Shown here: one piece after another, positions 9,301 through 17,598 of the stretch
Position numbering within the stretch: position 1 is the first letter of the stretch
How the letters are laid out: each line of letters begins with the position of its first letter
From: Arsukibacterium tuosuense
Lineage (GTDB): Bacteria; Pseudomonadota; Gammaproteobacteria; Enterobacterales; Alteromonadaceae
NCBI RefSeq assembly: GCF_900215315.1
Contig: NZ_OBEB01000005.1
Span: 1-64,000, forward strand
Length of the DNA: 64,000 nt
Direction: 5' to 3'
The notes under the pieces: model-generated
Seen by the model: the letters and a program-made list of their open reading frames with translations, nothing else
Database searches by the model: none
Told to the model about the DNA's origin: nothing
Translations under genes and position numbers: made by a program

Positions 9301-9428
9301 CCCGCTGCAGGCGTTCCACTGGGCGTAGTAATTGAACCTTCAATCGACGAAGACGTTTCCTGTGCCATTGCAATATTGCTTGCACCGAGCGCTAGGGCAA
9401 CAGACAACGCTATATGTTTTATTTTCAT
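6387..9428 (-). CDS. Oar-like TonB-dependent outer-membrane receptor
   Basis: This is a 1013-residue precursor. A signal peptide (MKIKHIALSVALALGASNIAMAQ) precedes a carboxypeptidase-regulatory-like beta-sandwich domain (about 25-110). A TonB plug (about 120-270, with FNSLTVDGVKLNDSFG) and a long beta-barrel ending in LNYNF follow. The terminal aromatic residue is usual for outer-membrane barrels. ATG 9428 is chosen because AGGTGA lies before it and the signal peptide begins there; 38 extra in-frame codons upstream are unlikely to be used. It imports a large or scarce substrate by TonB energy. Which one is not shown, but its neighbours are a secreted nuclease-like enzyme (divergent) and a nucleoside operon (downstream). 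Confidence 0.88.
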   Translation of the reverse strand: MKIKHIALSVALALGASNIAMAQETSSSIEGSITTPSGTPAAGTKITVIHVPSGSSKTVETNSNGTFSLSGLRVGGPYRVIVDSTVFQDTTVDDVFLTLGETFNVGLQLDETSNIEVINVTASRLAATAFGQISPSATFDLDDLQKAPSINRNITDIIRMDPRVYVDETRGDANPVQCVGKSNRFNSLTVDGVKLNDSFGLGSSGYPTVRMPFSYDAIDQVSVEIAPFDAVYTGFTGCNINAVTKSGTNTVKGGLFFDYGSDALQGDSLEGDNINLPDNSDKRFGFNVGFPLVQDKLFAFVSYEKYEGNSIFTRGTIDSGAINEVSLRQEDLNEIVRIANDLYQYDPGPVPTSLPEEDEKILLKLDWNINYDHRLSYTYNYNDGNFFNTSDGSSNEFELLNHIYEIGAELNSHQLSFYSDWTNKFSTEVRLSHLELDNRQISIENQSGLVGGGNFGEVQVRVVNPDSSDVVTVYLGGDDSRQANDLDYDVAGLILRGKYVTDNDHTFTFGYEREELDVFNVFVQHTETELRFRSIADFESGNPSAIYYNNAPSQDPNDAAAVWDYAINSLYVQDEFYPTDNLKLKVGLRYDWYTTDSRPVENTEFTADYGFANNANLDGEGLIQPRIGFNYSLTDSTDLRGGLGIFSGGNPNVWFSNNFSNNNVLQFGQRGRNFGYTDGSRSLFDDDVVYRGVEDGVPSGPGYGIPSELYDGVSAGQGDNNEINYFDPDFKIPTETKLSFGATHVTEQDYVLQADLLVSVTKDQAIVLRGDLEQTGTNAEGYPIYDSVRMPSFVLTNSSEDSTSYTVSFGLMKSWDNGISLTTGYAYNHAEDVQPMTSSVAFSNYQYRAFTDPQEQVSSLSDYNIEHRLTVAMTYDVQFFDGYDTTFSAFGLIQSGRPYSRTIPRDDVNDIYGFNPYLDSNNVLPIGNKRNGEDGSWWNKVDVRVSQQLPGFVKGHNASIFFVIDNFTNLLNDDWGIAERVSFNTVDFDDTTPENRQGDASLWQMRIGLNYNF

Positions 9429-9741
9429 ATCGTTTTCACCTGGTAGTTGATTGTAATTTTCTAATTCCGTTTGAATACATATGCTGTTTTCAACCTGGGC
9501 ATAATTGTAACTATCATTTATGTCATTTTCGTTACAAAACAATTTAACCGGGAACTTTTAAGCTCTTCTTTAGTCAAAGTGCGCCTGTCACGTAAGTGTA
9601 ACATGGCTGGTCAGAGTTGCGAACGTTCGCTCCTCAAATTGATTAAAAAAATATCATTTTCCTGCATAAATCTGCACTGTGCTGGCTTTTTCATAATGGC
9701 ACAGCTATGCTGGCTCACCGCTATTCAAACTAATATTAACT
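9429..9741. promoter_or_regulatory. Divergent control region, receptor versus nuclease
   Basis: This is 313 bp of AT-rich DNA between the divergent TonB receptor and the EEP-family enzyme. Small ORFs here lack good ribosome binding sites and look non-coding. The notable element is the central perfect palindrome listed separately. I could not place -35/-10 boxes with confidence. Confidence 0.55.
9619..9630. promoter_or_regulatory. 12-bp palindrome GCGAACGTTCGC, candidate operator
   Basis: GCGAACGTTCGC is a perfect self-complementary 12-mer between two divergent promoters. The AACGTT core and CG centre resemble LacI/PurR-family operators (the PurR core is GCAAACGTTTGC). It lies 190 bp from the receptor start and 111 bp from the nuclease start, so one repressor could control both. 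No LacI-type regulator gene lies in the window. Confidence 0.45.
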
Positions 9742-10923
9742 ATGCTTAAGCACCTGTATTTTGGCTTATTATTGCTTACGTCCGGAGTATCTATGGCCGA
9801 TAAAGCCACTGAGATCAAAGTCGCTACTTTTAACGTCAGTATGGAATCCAGTAACTACCTTGCCCGGGGGGAAGCCGGCGACAATACAGTTCTGGCAAAA
9901 ATCCTGACCAGGGGTGACAACCCGCAAGTGAAAAATATTGCCGCTATTATCCAGCGGGTCCGGCCCGATGTGCTTTTGCTTAATGAATTTGATTACATTG
10001 CAAAACCTGAGTCTGGCATTAAGGCATTTATCAAAAATTATCTGAATCAACCGCAACATGGTAGCGAAGCAATAGACTATCCCTATTTCTATTATGCAAC
10101 CGTTAATACCGGCCAGCCCAGTCCTTTTGATCTCGACAATGACGGGGAAGCCACCGGTGTTGGCGCTGACGCCTGGGGCTACGGATTTTATCCGGGACAG
10201 TACGGCATGGTCATTTTATCCAGATACCCGATTGATAATGCCAAAGTGCGAACTTTCCAGCATTTTAAATGGCGTGATATGCCTGACTTTATGCCAACAA
10301 CAAAACAGGATGGCAGTCCCTGGTATAGCGCAGAGGCATGGCAGCAAATGCCGTTGTCATCTAAATCTCACTGGGATGTTCCGCTGATAATTAATGGCAA
10401 AACCGTTCATTTACTGGCCAGCCACCCAACACCGCCGGTGTTTGACGGTCCTGAAAATCGCAACGGCATCCGCAACCATGATGAAATCCGCTTTTGGCTT
10501 GATTATCTGAGCCCGGCCACTGCCAGCTATATCTATGATGATAATGGTAATAAAGGTGGCCTGGCTGATGATCGTCGTTTTGTATTGCTTGGCGATTTAA
10601 ATGCCTCAGCTGATGGTGACGGTGATGCCATAAACAGTGCTATAAAAGCGCTGGTTAGCCATCGCAGAATAAACCAGAACTTCACCCCTGCAAGTAAGGG
10701 GGCGGCAGAAAACACTCCGGACCTTACGCACGCCAGATATCATACCGCCAGTTGGCGGATGCGGGCAGACTATGTACTGGCGTCAGATTTTGGTTTTAGC
10801 ATTAAAGATGGCGGTGTATTCTGGCCGGCAAAAGATGAGGCCGACTATCCGTTGGTTGGCACCCGCGGGGCCAGCTCAGATCATCGTCTGGTTTGGCTGA
10901 AGCTTGAAATCAGCGCTGAATAA
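9742..10923 (+). CDS. Secreted endonuclease/exonuclease/phosphatase family enzyme
   Basis: This 393-residue precursor has a signal peptide (LKHLYFGLLLLTSGVSMA) and the metal-dependent EEP fold. Motifs appear in order: VATFNVSM, LLLNEFDY (metal Glu), LLASHPTPP (catalytic His), LLGDLNAS (Asp/Asn) and SSDHRLVWLK (general-base His). The fold hydrolyses phosphodiesters or phosphomonoesters in DNA, RNA, lipids or inositol phosphates. The cargo cannot be read from sequence. Secretion and its position divergent from a TonB receptor favour an extracellular scavenging role, perhaps on nucleic acids. The Shine-Dalgarno is weak. The stop codon sits in the loop of a hairpin. Confidence 0.85.
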   Translation: MLKHLYFGLLLLTSGVSMADKATEIKVATFNVSMESSNYLARGEAGDNTVLAKILTRGDNPQVKNIAAIIQRVRPDVLLLNEFDYIAKPESGIKAFIKNYLNQPQHGSEAIDYPYFYYATVNTGQPSPFDLDNDGEATGVGADAWGYGFYPGQYGMVILSRYPIDNAKVRTFQHFKWRDMPDFMPTTKQDGSPWYSAEAWQQMPLSSKSHWDVPLIINGKTVHLLASHPTPPVFDGPENRNGIRNHDEIRFWLDYLSPATASYIYDDNGNKGGLADDRRFVLLGDLNASADGDGDAINSAIKALVSHRRINQNFTPASKGAAENTPDLTHARYHTASWRMRADYVLASDFGFSIKDGGVFWPAKDEADYPLVGTRGASSDHRLVWLKLEISAE

Positions 10924-10931
10924 TTCAGCGC
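10913..10931. terminator. Hairpin around the EEP stop codon
   Basis: GCGCTGAA and TTCAGCGC pair perfectly with the TAA stop as the 3-nt loop. No T-run follows on either strand, so it may be a weak terminator or a 3'-end stabiliser between this gene and the convergent rlmM. Confidence 0.4.
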
Positions 10932-10964
10932 GCAACTTAAATAAATGGAAAAATAAAGACAGGC

Positions 10965-12047
10965 TTAGAATTTCAAAACCAGGTTTTGCACATGTACCGT
11001 GACTTCTTCACGGTCATGGTACAGGTGCTTAACATGCAAGCGAAATTTGATATCAGCATCCACCAGCCGCTGCTCCAGCTGAGCCAATATCCCGGTTACA
11101 GTTTCGTAGCGCTTTTTCATCGGCAGTTTTAAGTTAAATATTGCTTCCTGACACCAGCCGTTAATCAGCCAATCTCCCATCCGCTCGGCAACCCGCTGCG
11201 GCTGCTCAATCATATCGCAGACGACCCAGTAGACATTTTTCTTTTGCGGCTCAAACTTAAAACCATCTACCGTTAAATGCTTAACCTGGCCGGTTTGCAT
11301 TAGCGACTCAGCCATAGGGCCATTATCAATAGCAGTTACCATCATGCTGCGTTTAACCAACTGATAGGTCCAGCCGCCCGGACTGGCACCTAAATCAACT
11401 GCATTTAAGCCACCGCCTAAACGCTTATCCCATTCAGGCTTAGGAATAAACTGCAGAAATGCTTCTTCCAGTTTCAAAGTACTGCGACTGGGTGCTTCAT
11501 TGGGGAACTTCAACCGCATAATACCGTTTTCCAGCGGGCTGTTATTTTCCGGATAAGACAAGCCAACATAACCTTGCTGCCCACTAAGTAACAACACGTG
11601 CAAAACCGGCGCTCGTTTTTGCTCTTTTTGCAATAATACGCCGGCTTTGCGCAAAGACTGGCGAAGAGGTACAGTTAATTTACGCGCCAGGGTTGACAAC
11701 GTTTTACCGTCGTTTGTTTCAGGATATTCAACCCGTAGCTCACCACAGCCGGTTAATTCAGCAGCAACAAGAGCTTCAAGTAAAGGCGCTATTCGATCTT
11801 CAGACGGCAATTCAAGCAGCTCAGCCTGCAGCAGGCACCATTGTCGGATGAAAATAAGATGCTCAAATGGATAGTCTCGATAAAACTCTGCCAGACCATC
11901 TTCATCATAGGCTTCGAAGATAACGTAAGCTGAATTTGCTGTTAGTTTGCAAAAACCAAACACATCAAAGCTACTTGCTTTGTCCTGAATTTCTGCTGCG
12001 CACTCTTTCTCAAAACCCGCCCGGCAATAAAGTAGTAACTGTTTCAT
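10965..12047 (-). CDS. rlmM: 23S rRNA 2'-O-ribose methyltransferase (C2498)
   Basis: This 360-residue protein has a THUMP-like N-terminal half and a Rossmann methyltransferase domain. The AdoMet motif is NAVDLGASPGGWTYQLVKR near 215-233; YWVVCDMIEQP and NLKLPMKKRY carry the catalytic Asp and Lys. It methylates the ribose of C2498 in 23S rRNA. Its start overlaps the preceding DUF423 gene by 4 bp. The gcvA-ygdD-rlmM order is that of E. coli, which supports orthology. Confidence 0.94.
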   Translation of the reverse strand: MKQLLLYCRAGFEKECAAEIQDKASSFDVFGFCKLTANSAYVIFEAYDEDGLAEFYRDYPFEHLIFIRQWCLLQAELLELPSEDRIAPLLEALVAAELTGCGELRVEYPETNDGKTLSTLARKLTVPLRQSLRKAGVLLQKEQKRAPVLHVLLLSGQQGYVGLSYPENNSPLENGIMRLKFPNEAPSRSTLKLEEAFLQFIPKPEWDKRLGGGLNAVDLGASPGGWTYQLVKRSMMVTAIDNGPMAESLMQTGQVKHLTVDGFKFEPQKKNVYWVVCDMIEQPQRVAERMGDWLINGWCQEAIFNLKLPMKKRYETVTGILAQLEQRLVDADIKFRLHVKHLYHDREEVTVHVQNLVLKF

Positions 12048-12421
12048 TTAACATCCTTTCGCCAGGCGCTTACCACAAGCAACAACCAGCCAATAATCAA
12101 AATTTGTCCACCAAGCGGCGCCAGGGCGGAATAATAAAACGGCAGCGTCAGCACACCGGCAAACAAGGTCCAGCAAAATAACCAAAGCCCGATATGCCAG
12201 AGCAGCACCACTAACTTTAGCAGTTTAGATGCTGCAGACTGGCGGCCAATAATCAGTTGTGCCAGCGTATGAAACGCCAGCATACTAATGGCACTTAACA
12301 AGCGGCCAAACTCATTGTTATCCAGCCCCGCCCATAGGTGCATCAGTGCTGCCGCCAACCCCACTACTGCCGCGCCATACAGGGCTGTAAGGCTGTTACT
12401 GGCTGGCCAGAAGTATTTCAT
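12044..12421 (-). CDS. ygdD: DUF423 (YgdD-type) small membrane protein
   Basis: This 125-residue protein has four hydrophobic segments. It carries the DUF423 hallmarks: GLAAALMHLWAG near the N-terminus, a central MLAFHTLAQLIIG and a C-terminal PLGGQILIIGWLLL. The function of the family is unknown. It overlaps the upstream hydrolase gene by 26 bp and rlmM by 4 bp, so translation is likely coupled. Confidence 0.88.
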   Translation of the reverse strand: MKYFWPASNSLTALYGAAVVGLAAALMHLWAGLDNNEFGRLLSAISMLAFHTLAQLIIGRQSAASKLLKLVVLLWHIGLWLFCWTLFAGVLTLPFYYSALAPLGGQILIIGWLLLVVSAWRKDVK

Positions 12422-13016
12422 CTATTACCTCACTGCAATATGCTGCCGCTGCGCTGATAAGTTGCCGCTGCTGCAGGCCACTGCTTTTGGTTGGCTTAAA
12501 ATCATGATCCGCCGCCGTTAGCCAGTGCATGCTAACGTTTGGCCAGCTTAGTTCAGAGAGCTCGGTACGTTTGCCAAAAGGATCACGCTCGCCCTGCAAA
12601 ATATGTAACGGCATTGAAAGCCTGGTAAAGTGCTCAGTCCGCCACTGGTCTTTGCCAGGCGGGTGAAACGGATAGCCAAAGGCAAATATCGCGTTAACCC
12701 GCAGTGTGTCGGGCAAGTTCAGCATACTGGCGACCCGGCCGCCCATTGATTTTCCGCCGATAAAAAGCGGTAAATCTGGTTTAACCATGCTTATTTGTTC
12801 CATAAAATGCCGCTGCAACAAGACCATCTTGTCAGGTGGCCTTTTACTGCCTAGTTCAATACTGCGCTGCATATAAGGAAAATTAAAACGCTGCACCTCA
12901 ATATGGTGCCCTGCCAGCGCCCCGGCCAGTGTATTCATAAATGGGCTGTCGCATGCAGCTCCGGCACCATGCGCCAGAATTAGGCGCGCTTTGGCTTTAA
13001 TCAATGGCGACGGCAT
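12396..13016 (-). CDS. Small alpha/beta hydrolase (KANL3/TEX30-like)
   Basis: This 206-residue cytosolic alpha/beta hydrolase has the oxyanion-side HGAGAACDSPFMN near residues 16-28. The nucleophile elbow is GGKSMGGR (Ser near 90), the acid region LQGERDPFG, and the His is in TAADHDF. Members annotate as dienelactone-hydrolase-like, with unknown substrates. It overlaps gcvA upstream by 20 bp and ygdD downstream by 26 bp. E. coli lacks a gene at this place, so it is an insertion into a conserved gene order. Confidence 0.85.
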   Translation of the reverse strand: MPSPLIKAKARLILAHGAGAACDSPFMNTLAGALAGHHIEVQRFNFPYMQRSIELGSKRPPDKMVLLQRHFMEQISMVKPDLPLFIGGKSMGGRVASMLNLPDTLRVNAIFAFGYPFHPPGKDQWRTEHFTRLSMPLHILQGERDPFGKRTELSELSWPNVSMHWLTAADHDFKPTKSSGLQQRQLISAAAAYCSEVIDEILLASQ

Positions 13017-13932
13017 TGGTAAATTGCTGTTCGGTAAACAGCAGATGTTCAGCCGCTACCATATCGACCATCCATTGACGAAATGCAGTTATTTTACCCA
13101 GCTCTGCCTGGCTTTCCCGACATACCAGATAATAGGCGTCTTTACTGATAAGCACATGGTTGAACGGCACTATTAAGCGGCCCGAGTTAATGTCAGGCCG
13201 GGCCAGCACGTTGTGCGCCAATGCCACACCCTGGCCATGAATAGCTGCCTGCAGCACCATGGAAGAATGGCTGAAAATCGGCCCCTGATTAACATTAAAC
13301 TGTTTAAAGCCCTGGCTGATAAACCAGGCTTTCCAGGCCCGACGCGACCCATCGTGCAACAAATTGTGCTTTGCCAGATCAGTAGGCTCGTTCAGCGGCT
13401 TACCGCTATTTAGCAGCAATGGTGAACACACCGGCAACAAATACTCAGTATGCAGCTTATCGGCATGTAAGTTACGCCAGTTGCCACGACCATAATATAT
13501 AGCAACGTCAACATCGTCGGTCAGTGAACCCTCATCTAAATCAACCGCCTTGATCCGGACATCAATATCCGGGTGCTGCTCACTAAACTGATTTAAGCGT
13601 GGAACCAGCCACTGAATCGCGAAACTGGGCTGCAAACTCACGGTTAAGGAGCCTTTCGCACCACGCGCCAGCAGCTTTTCTGTCGATTCATGCAACTGTA
13701 AAAATATTTCTTTTATATCAAGAAAATAGCTTTGCCCCTCTTCTGTCAGCAACAGCGAGCGGTTTTTGCGCATGAACAACTTTAAACCGAGATGGTCTTC
13801 CAGCGCTTTAATCTGATGACTGATGGCAGCCTGGGTGACATACATTTCTTCAGCCGCCTTAGTAAAACTAAGGTGCCTGGCCGCGGTTTCAAAGGCCTTT
13901 AATGCATTTAATGGTGGCAGACGACGCGCCAT
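12997..13932 (-). CDS. gcvA: LysR-family regulator, GcvA type
   Basis: This 311-residue protein has an N-terminal winged helix-turn-helix: RRLPPLNALKAFETAARHLS then AAISHQIKALEDHLG. A periplasmic-binding-like effector domain follows. The PPLNALKAFE signature and the synteny with ygdD-rlmM identify the GcvA subgroup, which controls glycine cleavage in E. coli. No gcvTHP genes are in this window. It starts 20 bp after yggX and overlaps the hydrolase. Confidence 0.85.
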   Translation of the reverse strand: MARRLPPLNALKAFETAARHLSFTKAAEEMYVTQAAISHQIKALEDHLGLKLFMRKNRSLLLTEEGQSYFLDIKEIFLQLHESTEKLLARGAKGSLTVSLQPSFAIQWLVPRLNQFSEQHPDIDVRIKAVDLDEGSLTDDVDVAIYYGRGNWRNLHADKLHTEYLLPVCSPLLLNSGKPLNEPTDLAKHNLLHDGSRRAWKAWFISQGFKQFNVNQGPIFSHSSMVLQAAIHGQGVALAHNVLARPDINSGRLIVPFNHVLISKDAYYLVCRESQAELGKITAFRQWMVDMVAAEHLLFTEQQFTNAVAID

Positions 13933-13952
13933 AAGTTCGCTTAACTCAACAA

Positions 13953-14225
13953 TTAACTGGCTGGCGGCTTATAGCCTTCAATTTCAATATCCTCGCCCTG
14001 AAACAAAAAGGCTTCCATCTGCTGCTCCAGGAACTGCCGGTGTTCAGGATTCATCATATTCAGCTTTTTTTCGTTAATCAGCATAATTTGCTTAGCCTGC
14101 CATTTACTCCAGGCCTCTTTGCTGATCGAGTTGAAAATTTTACTACCCAGCTCGCCCGGATATAACTGAAAATCTAACCCCGTTGCTTCCTGCTGTAAGT
14201 ACTGACAAAAAACCGTTCTGCTCAT
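13953..14225 (-). CDS. yggX: YggX Fe(II)-trafficking / oxidative-damage protection protein
   Basis: This 90-residue protein begins [20 protein letters not shown], with the conserved Cys7, and has [19 protein letters not shown] in the middle, the family core. YggX protects iron-sulfur clusters. It sits 13 bp after mutY, whose product carries a 4Fe-4S cluster; the same pairing occurs in E. coli. Confidence 0.95.
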   Translation of the reverse strand: MSRTVFCQYLQQEATGLDFQLYPGELGSKIFNSISKEAWSKWQAKQIMLINEKKLNMMNPEHRQFLEQQMEAFLFQGEDIEIEGYKPPAS

Positions 14226-14238
14226 AAAACCTTGCTCC

Positions 14239-15309
14239 TCATTCCGGGGTATGTAATGCCTGCAGCTGTTGCAGCAGGATTTTAGCTGGTGCTGATAACC
14301 CCACCTGCGGTATTTGCGCTATTGTAAACCATTGTGCGCCAGTTTGCTCCTGCACACTGGCAGGTTTAGTCTCAAGCTGCACCAGCTGCGGTGTTATCCA
14401 TAAATGAAAATGACTGAAAGTATGGCGAAATGTTGGCAACTCGAGACTTGCAGTTACCTGCAACTTATTTAACAGCAAATAGTCAGATCGCAGTTGCTCG
14501 CTGCTAAATTCAATAAAACCGTATAAGCCACCCCACAAACCACTGGCAGGTCGCTGCTGCAACAACACCTGTTGCTGATGCTGCATCATTAACCAGAAGC
14601 TTTGTTTTTCAGGTAAGGTTTTCGCAGGCTTCTTACCTGGATATAACGCCTGCTCGCCAACCAGTGCTGCCCGACAATTTAGCTTTAGCGGACATTCAGC
14701 ACAGCGGGGTTTACTGCGGCTGCAAAGCGTTGCTCCCAGGTCCATCATTGCCTGATTAAACGCTGTTACATCAGTGCTATCAGGAGTAACCTGCTCTGCC
14801 AGTTGCCATAGCTGTTGCTCAATGGCTTTGTTACCGGGCCAGCCAGCGACGGCAGCAAAGCGACTCAATACCCGTTTGCAATTGCCATCTAAAATTGGGT
14901 AATACTGGCCCAGTGCTAATGACAAAATGGCGCCAGCAGTAGAGCGTCCTACTCCGGGCAACGCCAGTACTTGCTCAAATTCAACCGGAAACGTGCCATT
15001 ATGCTCAGCGACAATAACCTGGGCAGCCTTATGTAAATTACGGGCCCGGGCGTAGTAACCTAACCCGGTCCATAAATGTAACACCTCGTCCAGCGACGCG
15101 GCGGCTAAACTGGTTACATCCGGAAAGCGCAGAATAAACCGCTCGAAGTACGGTATAACTGTCGCAACCTGAGTTTGCTGCAGCATCACTTCACTGAGCC
15201 AGGTTTTATAAGGGCTTTTATTAATTTGCCAGGGCAGCGTTTTACGGCCATGCAACTGATACCAGCTAAGCAGCTGATCTGAAAACCAATTAGCAATATC
15301 TTTTTGCAA
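14239..15309 (-). CDS. mutY: A/G-specific adenine DNA glycosylase
   Basis: This 356-residue protein removes adenine opposite 8-oxoguanine. It shows the catalytic Glu in [12 protein letters not shown], a helix-hairpin-helix [14 protein letters not shown] and the catalytic Asp in [13 protein letters not shown] 4Fe-4S ligand set C-x6-C-x2-C-x5-C ([17 protein letters not shown]) follows. The C-terminal NUDIX-like domain that recognises 8-oxoG is present. The start is TTG, with GGAG 8 bp upstream, and it gives the expected N-terminus. It is the first gene of a six-gene minus-strand run ending with rlmM. Confidence 0.95.
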   Translation of the reverse strand: MQKDIANWFSDQLLSWYQLHGRKTLPWQINKSPYKTWLSEVMLQQTQVATVIPYFERFILRFPDVTSLAAASLDEVLHLWTGLGYYARARNLHKAAQVIVAEHNGTFPVEFEQVLALPGVGRSTAGAILSLALGQYYPILDGNCKRVLSRFAAVAGWPGNKAIEQQLWQLAEQVTPDSTDVTAFNQAMMDLGATLCSRSKPRCAECPLKLNCRAALVGEQALYPGKKPAKTLPEKQSFWLMMQHQQQVLLQQRPASGLWGGLYGFIEFSSEQLRSDYLLLNKLQVTASLELPTFRHTFSHFHLWITPQLVQLETKPASVQEQTGAQWFTIAQIPQVGLSAPAKILLQQLQALHTPE

Positions 15310-15486
15310 TAGCCCGCTCCACTTACTTCATCAGTTGCTTCACATGAATGTTCACTATTTTTGGCAACTACGCCAATTGCAGCGCAGTATAAGCAGCTTG
15401 TGCCTGAAAGCCAACGCAAAACGTCAGTTGAGCTTAGCCTCTAATATCCGCATAATGTGCGCCGCAGTTTGATTTCGGAGCCAACA

Positions 15487-16227
15487 ATGAGCAACACCCC
15501 AGTGCAACCTGAACCACAGCAACCGCCTGCTGAACAAAGCGAAAGCGTACCCTATATGCGAAAGATCCGTTCGTTTGTGCTGCGCGAAGGCAGACTGACT
15601 AAAGGCCAGCAAAACGCACTTGATAATCACTGGCCGGCATTTGGCTTAAGCTATCAGAATAGCCCGCTGGATCTGGAGCAGGTGTTTGGTCGCAGTGCGC
15701 CGGTTGTGCTGGAAATTGGTTTCGGCATGGGGAAATCACTGGTTGAAATGGCCAGCAATGCGCCAGAGCAAGACTTTATTGGGATTGAAGTTCATAAACC
15801 CGGTGTGGGTGCCTGTCTGGGTGATGCCGCTGCTGCTGGCCTGAGCAATTTACGTTTATTCGAACATGATGCCGTAGAAGTGCTGAATGACAGCATTGCC
15901 GATAACAGCCTGAGCACAGTGCAGTTATTTTTCCCTGATCCCTGGCATAAAAAACGTCACCACAAACGGCGGATAGTTCAGAGCGAGTTTGTCCAGCTAC
16001 TGCGGCAGAAATTGCAGATTGATGGCGTATTTCATATGGCGACAGACTGGCAAAATTATGCTGAGCATATGTTAGAGGTTATGCAGGCTGCTCCGGGCTT
16101 TCAAAACCTGTCAGCCACCGGTGACTATGTTGAACGGCCGGCACATCGTCCCCTGACTAAATTTGAGCAGCGCGGCCAGCGACTTGGTCATGGTGTCTGG
16201 GATCTCATGTTTAAAAGGATAAGTTAA
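15487..16227 (+). CDS. trmB: tRNA (guanine-N7)-methyltransferase
   Basis: This 246-residue enzyme has the AdoMet motif [16 protein letters not shown] and the family stretches [16 protein letters not shown] and [17 protein letters not shown]. It makes m7G46 in tRNA variable loops. ATG 15487 is chosen over the ATG ten codons upstream because a GGAG lies just before it. It is divergent from mutY. Its stop overlaps the next start (TAATG), so rsmC is translationally coupled. Confidence 0.95.
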   Translation: MSNTPVQPEPQQPPAEQSESVPYMRKIRSFVLREGRLTKGQQNALDNHWPAFGLSYQNSPLDLEQVFGRSAPVVLEIGFGMGKSLVEMASNAPEQDFIGIEVHKPGVGACLGDAAAAGLSNLRLFEHDAVEVLNDSIADNSLSTVQLFFPDPWHKKRHHKRRIVQSEFVQLLRQKLQIDGVFHMATDWQNYAEHMLEVMQAAPGFQNLSATGDYVERPAHRPLTKFEQRGQRLGHGVWDLMFKRIS

Positions 16228-17258
16228 TGTTAGCCAATACCAGCCAGATGCTGTTGCGTAACATTGCTGACTTAACAGGCAATATTTTAATAGTTGAGCC
16301 GCCTGCGGATGAACTGGCCCGCAGCCTGCTGTCAGAGCTGCCAGCTGATAGTAAACTTAGTTGCTACACCACCAACGCTGCTAGTGCCCAGAGCTGGCAA
16401 GCACCTGACATCACTTGTTATTTCAGTGCCCTACCTGATTTTAAACAGCAATTTGATACGGTGGTTATTTACTACCCGAAAAGCAAAGAGCAACTCAGTT
16501 TAACTCTGGCCGCTATTGCAACGGCATTAAACGACAGCAGCCAGCTCTATCTGGTCGGTGATAATAAAGGTGGTATTAAAAGCCTTAGCAGCCATGCCGA
16601 AAAGCTTGGCTTGCAGGCTCATAAACTGGATAACGCCAAACATTGCCTGTGGTATTGCCTGAATGGCTCATTAGAAAAGCTGGCAAAGCCCGTATTCAGC
16701 AAGCAACAATTTACTATTACTCAAGCTGCGCAGCAAACTACGCTTGAGGTCTGCTCTGTTGCCGGGGTTTTTAATCATGGCAAACTCGATAGCGGCACCG
16801 CGTTGCTACTTAACCACCTGCAACATATTACTAAAGGCTCAGTATTAGATTTTGGATGCGGCTGTGGCGTTATAGGTGCTTATCTGAAAAAAATTAACAG
16901 CGAAATCAGTCTGTATTGCTCAGATGTCAGCGCCCTGGCGACTGAGGCTACTGAACATACATTACGTGCAAACAATCTGCAGGGTACGGTAATCACTGCA
17001 GATGGTCTGCCGGCGCAACCAGCCAGTTTTGATCATATTGTCAGCAATCCGCCATTTCATACTGGCATTAAAACCGACTATAGTATCAGCGAAGCGTTTA
17101 TCAGCCAGAGTAAAACCCGCCTAAATGCGGGTGGCAGTCTGACGCTGGTTGCTAACTCTCATCTTGCTTATCAGACGCTGCTGGAGCAAACTTTTGGTAA
17201 AGTGGCGGTGTTGGCAAAAGCTAATGGTTTTGTTATTTATCAGGTAATTAAAAGGTAA
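16227..17258 (+). CDS. rsmC: 16S rRNA G1207 N2-methyltransferase
   Basis: This 343-residue protein has the duplicated structure of RsmC. A degenerate methyltransferase-like N-terminal half precedes an active C-terminal domain with VLDFGCGCGVIGAYL and SNPPFHTGI, the NPPF motif of N-methyltransferases. It makes m2G1207 in 16S rRNA. It starts on the last base of the trmB stop and is followed after 4 bp by a small secreted protein. Confidence 0.93.
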   Translation: MLANTSQMLLRNIADLTGNILIVEPPADELARSLLSELPADSKLSCYTTNAASAQSWQAPDITCYFSALPDFKQQFDTVVIYYPKSKEQLSLTLAAIATALNDSSQLYLVGDNKGGIKSLSSHAEKLGLQAHKLDNAKHCLWYCLNGSLEKLAKPVFSKQQFTITQAAQQTTLEVCSVAGVFNHGKLDSGTALLLNHLQHITKGSVLDFGCGCGVIGAYLKKINSEISLYCSDVSALATEATEHTLRANNLQGTVITADGLPAQPASFDHIVSNPPFHTGIKTDYSISEAFISQSKTRLNAGGSLTLVANSHLAYQTLLEQTFGKVAVLAKANGFVIYQVIKR

Positions 17259-17262
17259 GGCG

Positions 17263-17598
17263 ATGAAGTTGCGGTCGATAATGCTGGCGTTGGTATTTTT
17301 AGGTGTAACCTTTATTACACCCGGAGCAATGCTGGTTCAGGCGGCCGTACCTCAACAGTGCATACAGCATAAAAATCGGGTTAAAGCGTGCCCGCATCAG
17401 TTGTACCGGGCAGATAAATTACCTTCGCAGAATAAAACTCAGCTGCTTTGCATCTGCGTTACAGATTTTCAGCCGCTGCTAAAGCAACCGGGCAGTGAAC
17501 AGCAAAAAATTGAGCAAAACATGACACGACGGCAGTATGAAGTTGAGTATGGTGATGATCTGCCGGTTATCCTGGCAATCCTGCAGCATCAACGTTAA
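17263..17598 (+). CDS. Small secreted Cys-containing protein, unknown
   Basis: This 111-residue precursor has a signal peptide ending near AVPQQCIQ, so about 83 mature residues. The mature part has four cysteines (near 33, 43, 62 and 64), including a CIC pair, and a polar C-terminus. I do not recognise the family. It begins 4 bp after rsmC and is therefore probably co-transcribed. Its last 4 bp overlap the convergent DUF3293 gene. The cysteines could form disulfides in the periplasm. Confidence 0.7.
   Translation: MKLRSIMLALVFLGVTFITPGAMLVQAAVPQQCIQHKNRVKACPHQLYRADKLPSQNKTQLLCICVTDFQPLLKQPGSEQQKIEQNMTRRQYEVEYGDDLPVILAILQHQR

Noticed and set aside
9471-9749. 92-codon ORF ahead of the EEP-family gene
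   Set aside because: It lies in the AT-rich divergent promoter, has no good ribosome site and its composition is unlike real genes nearby.
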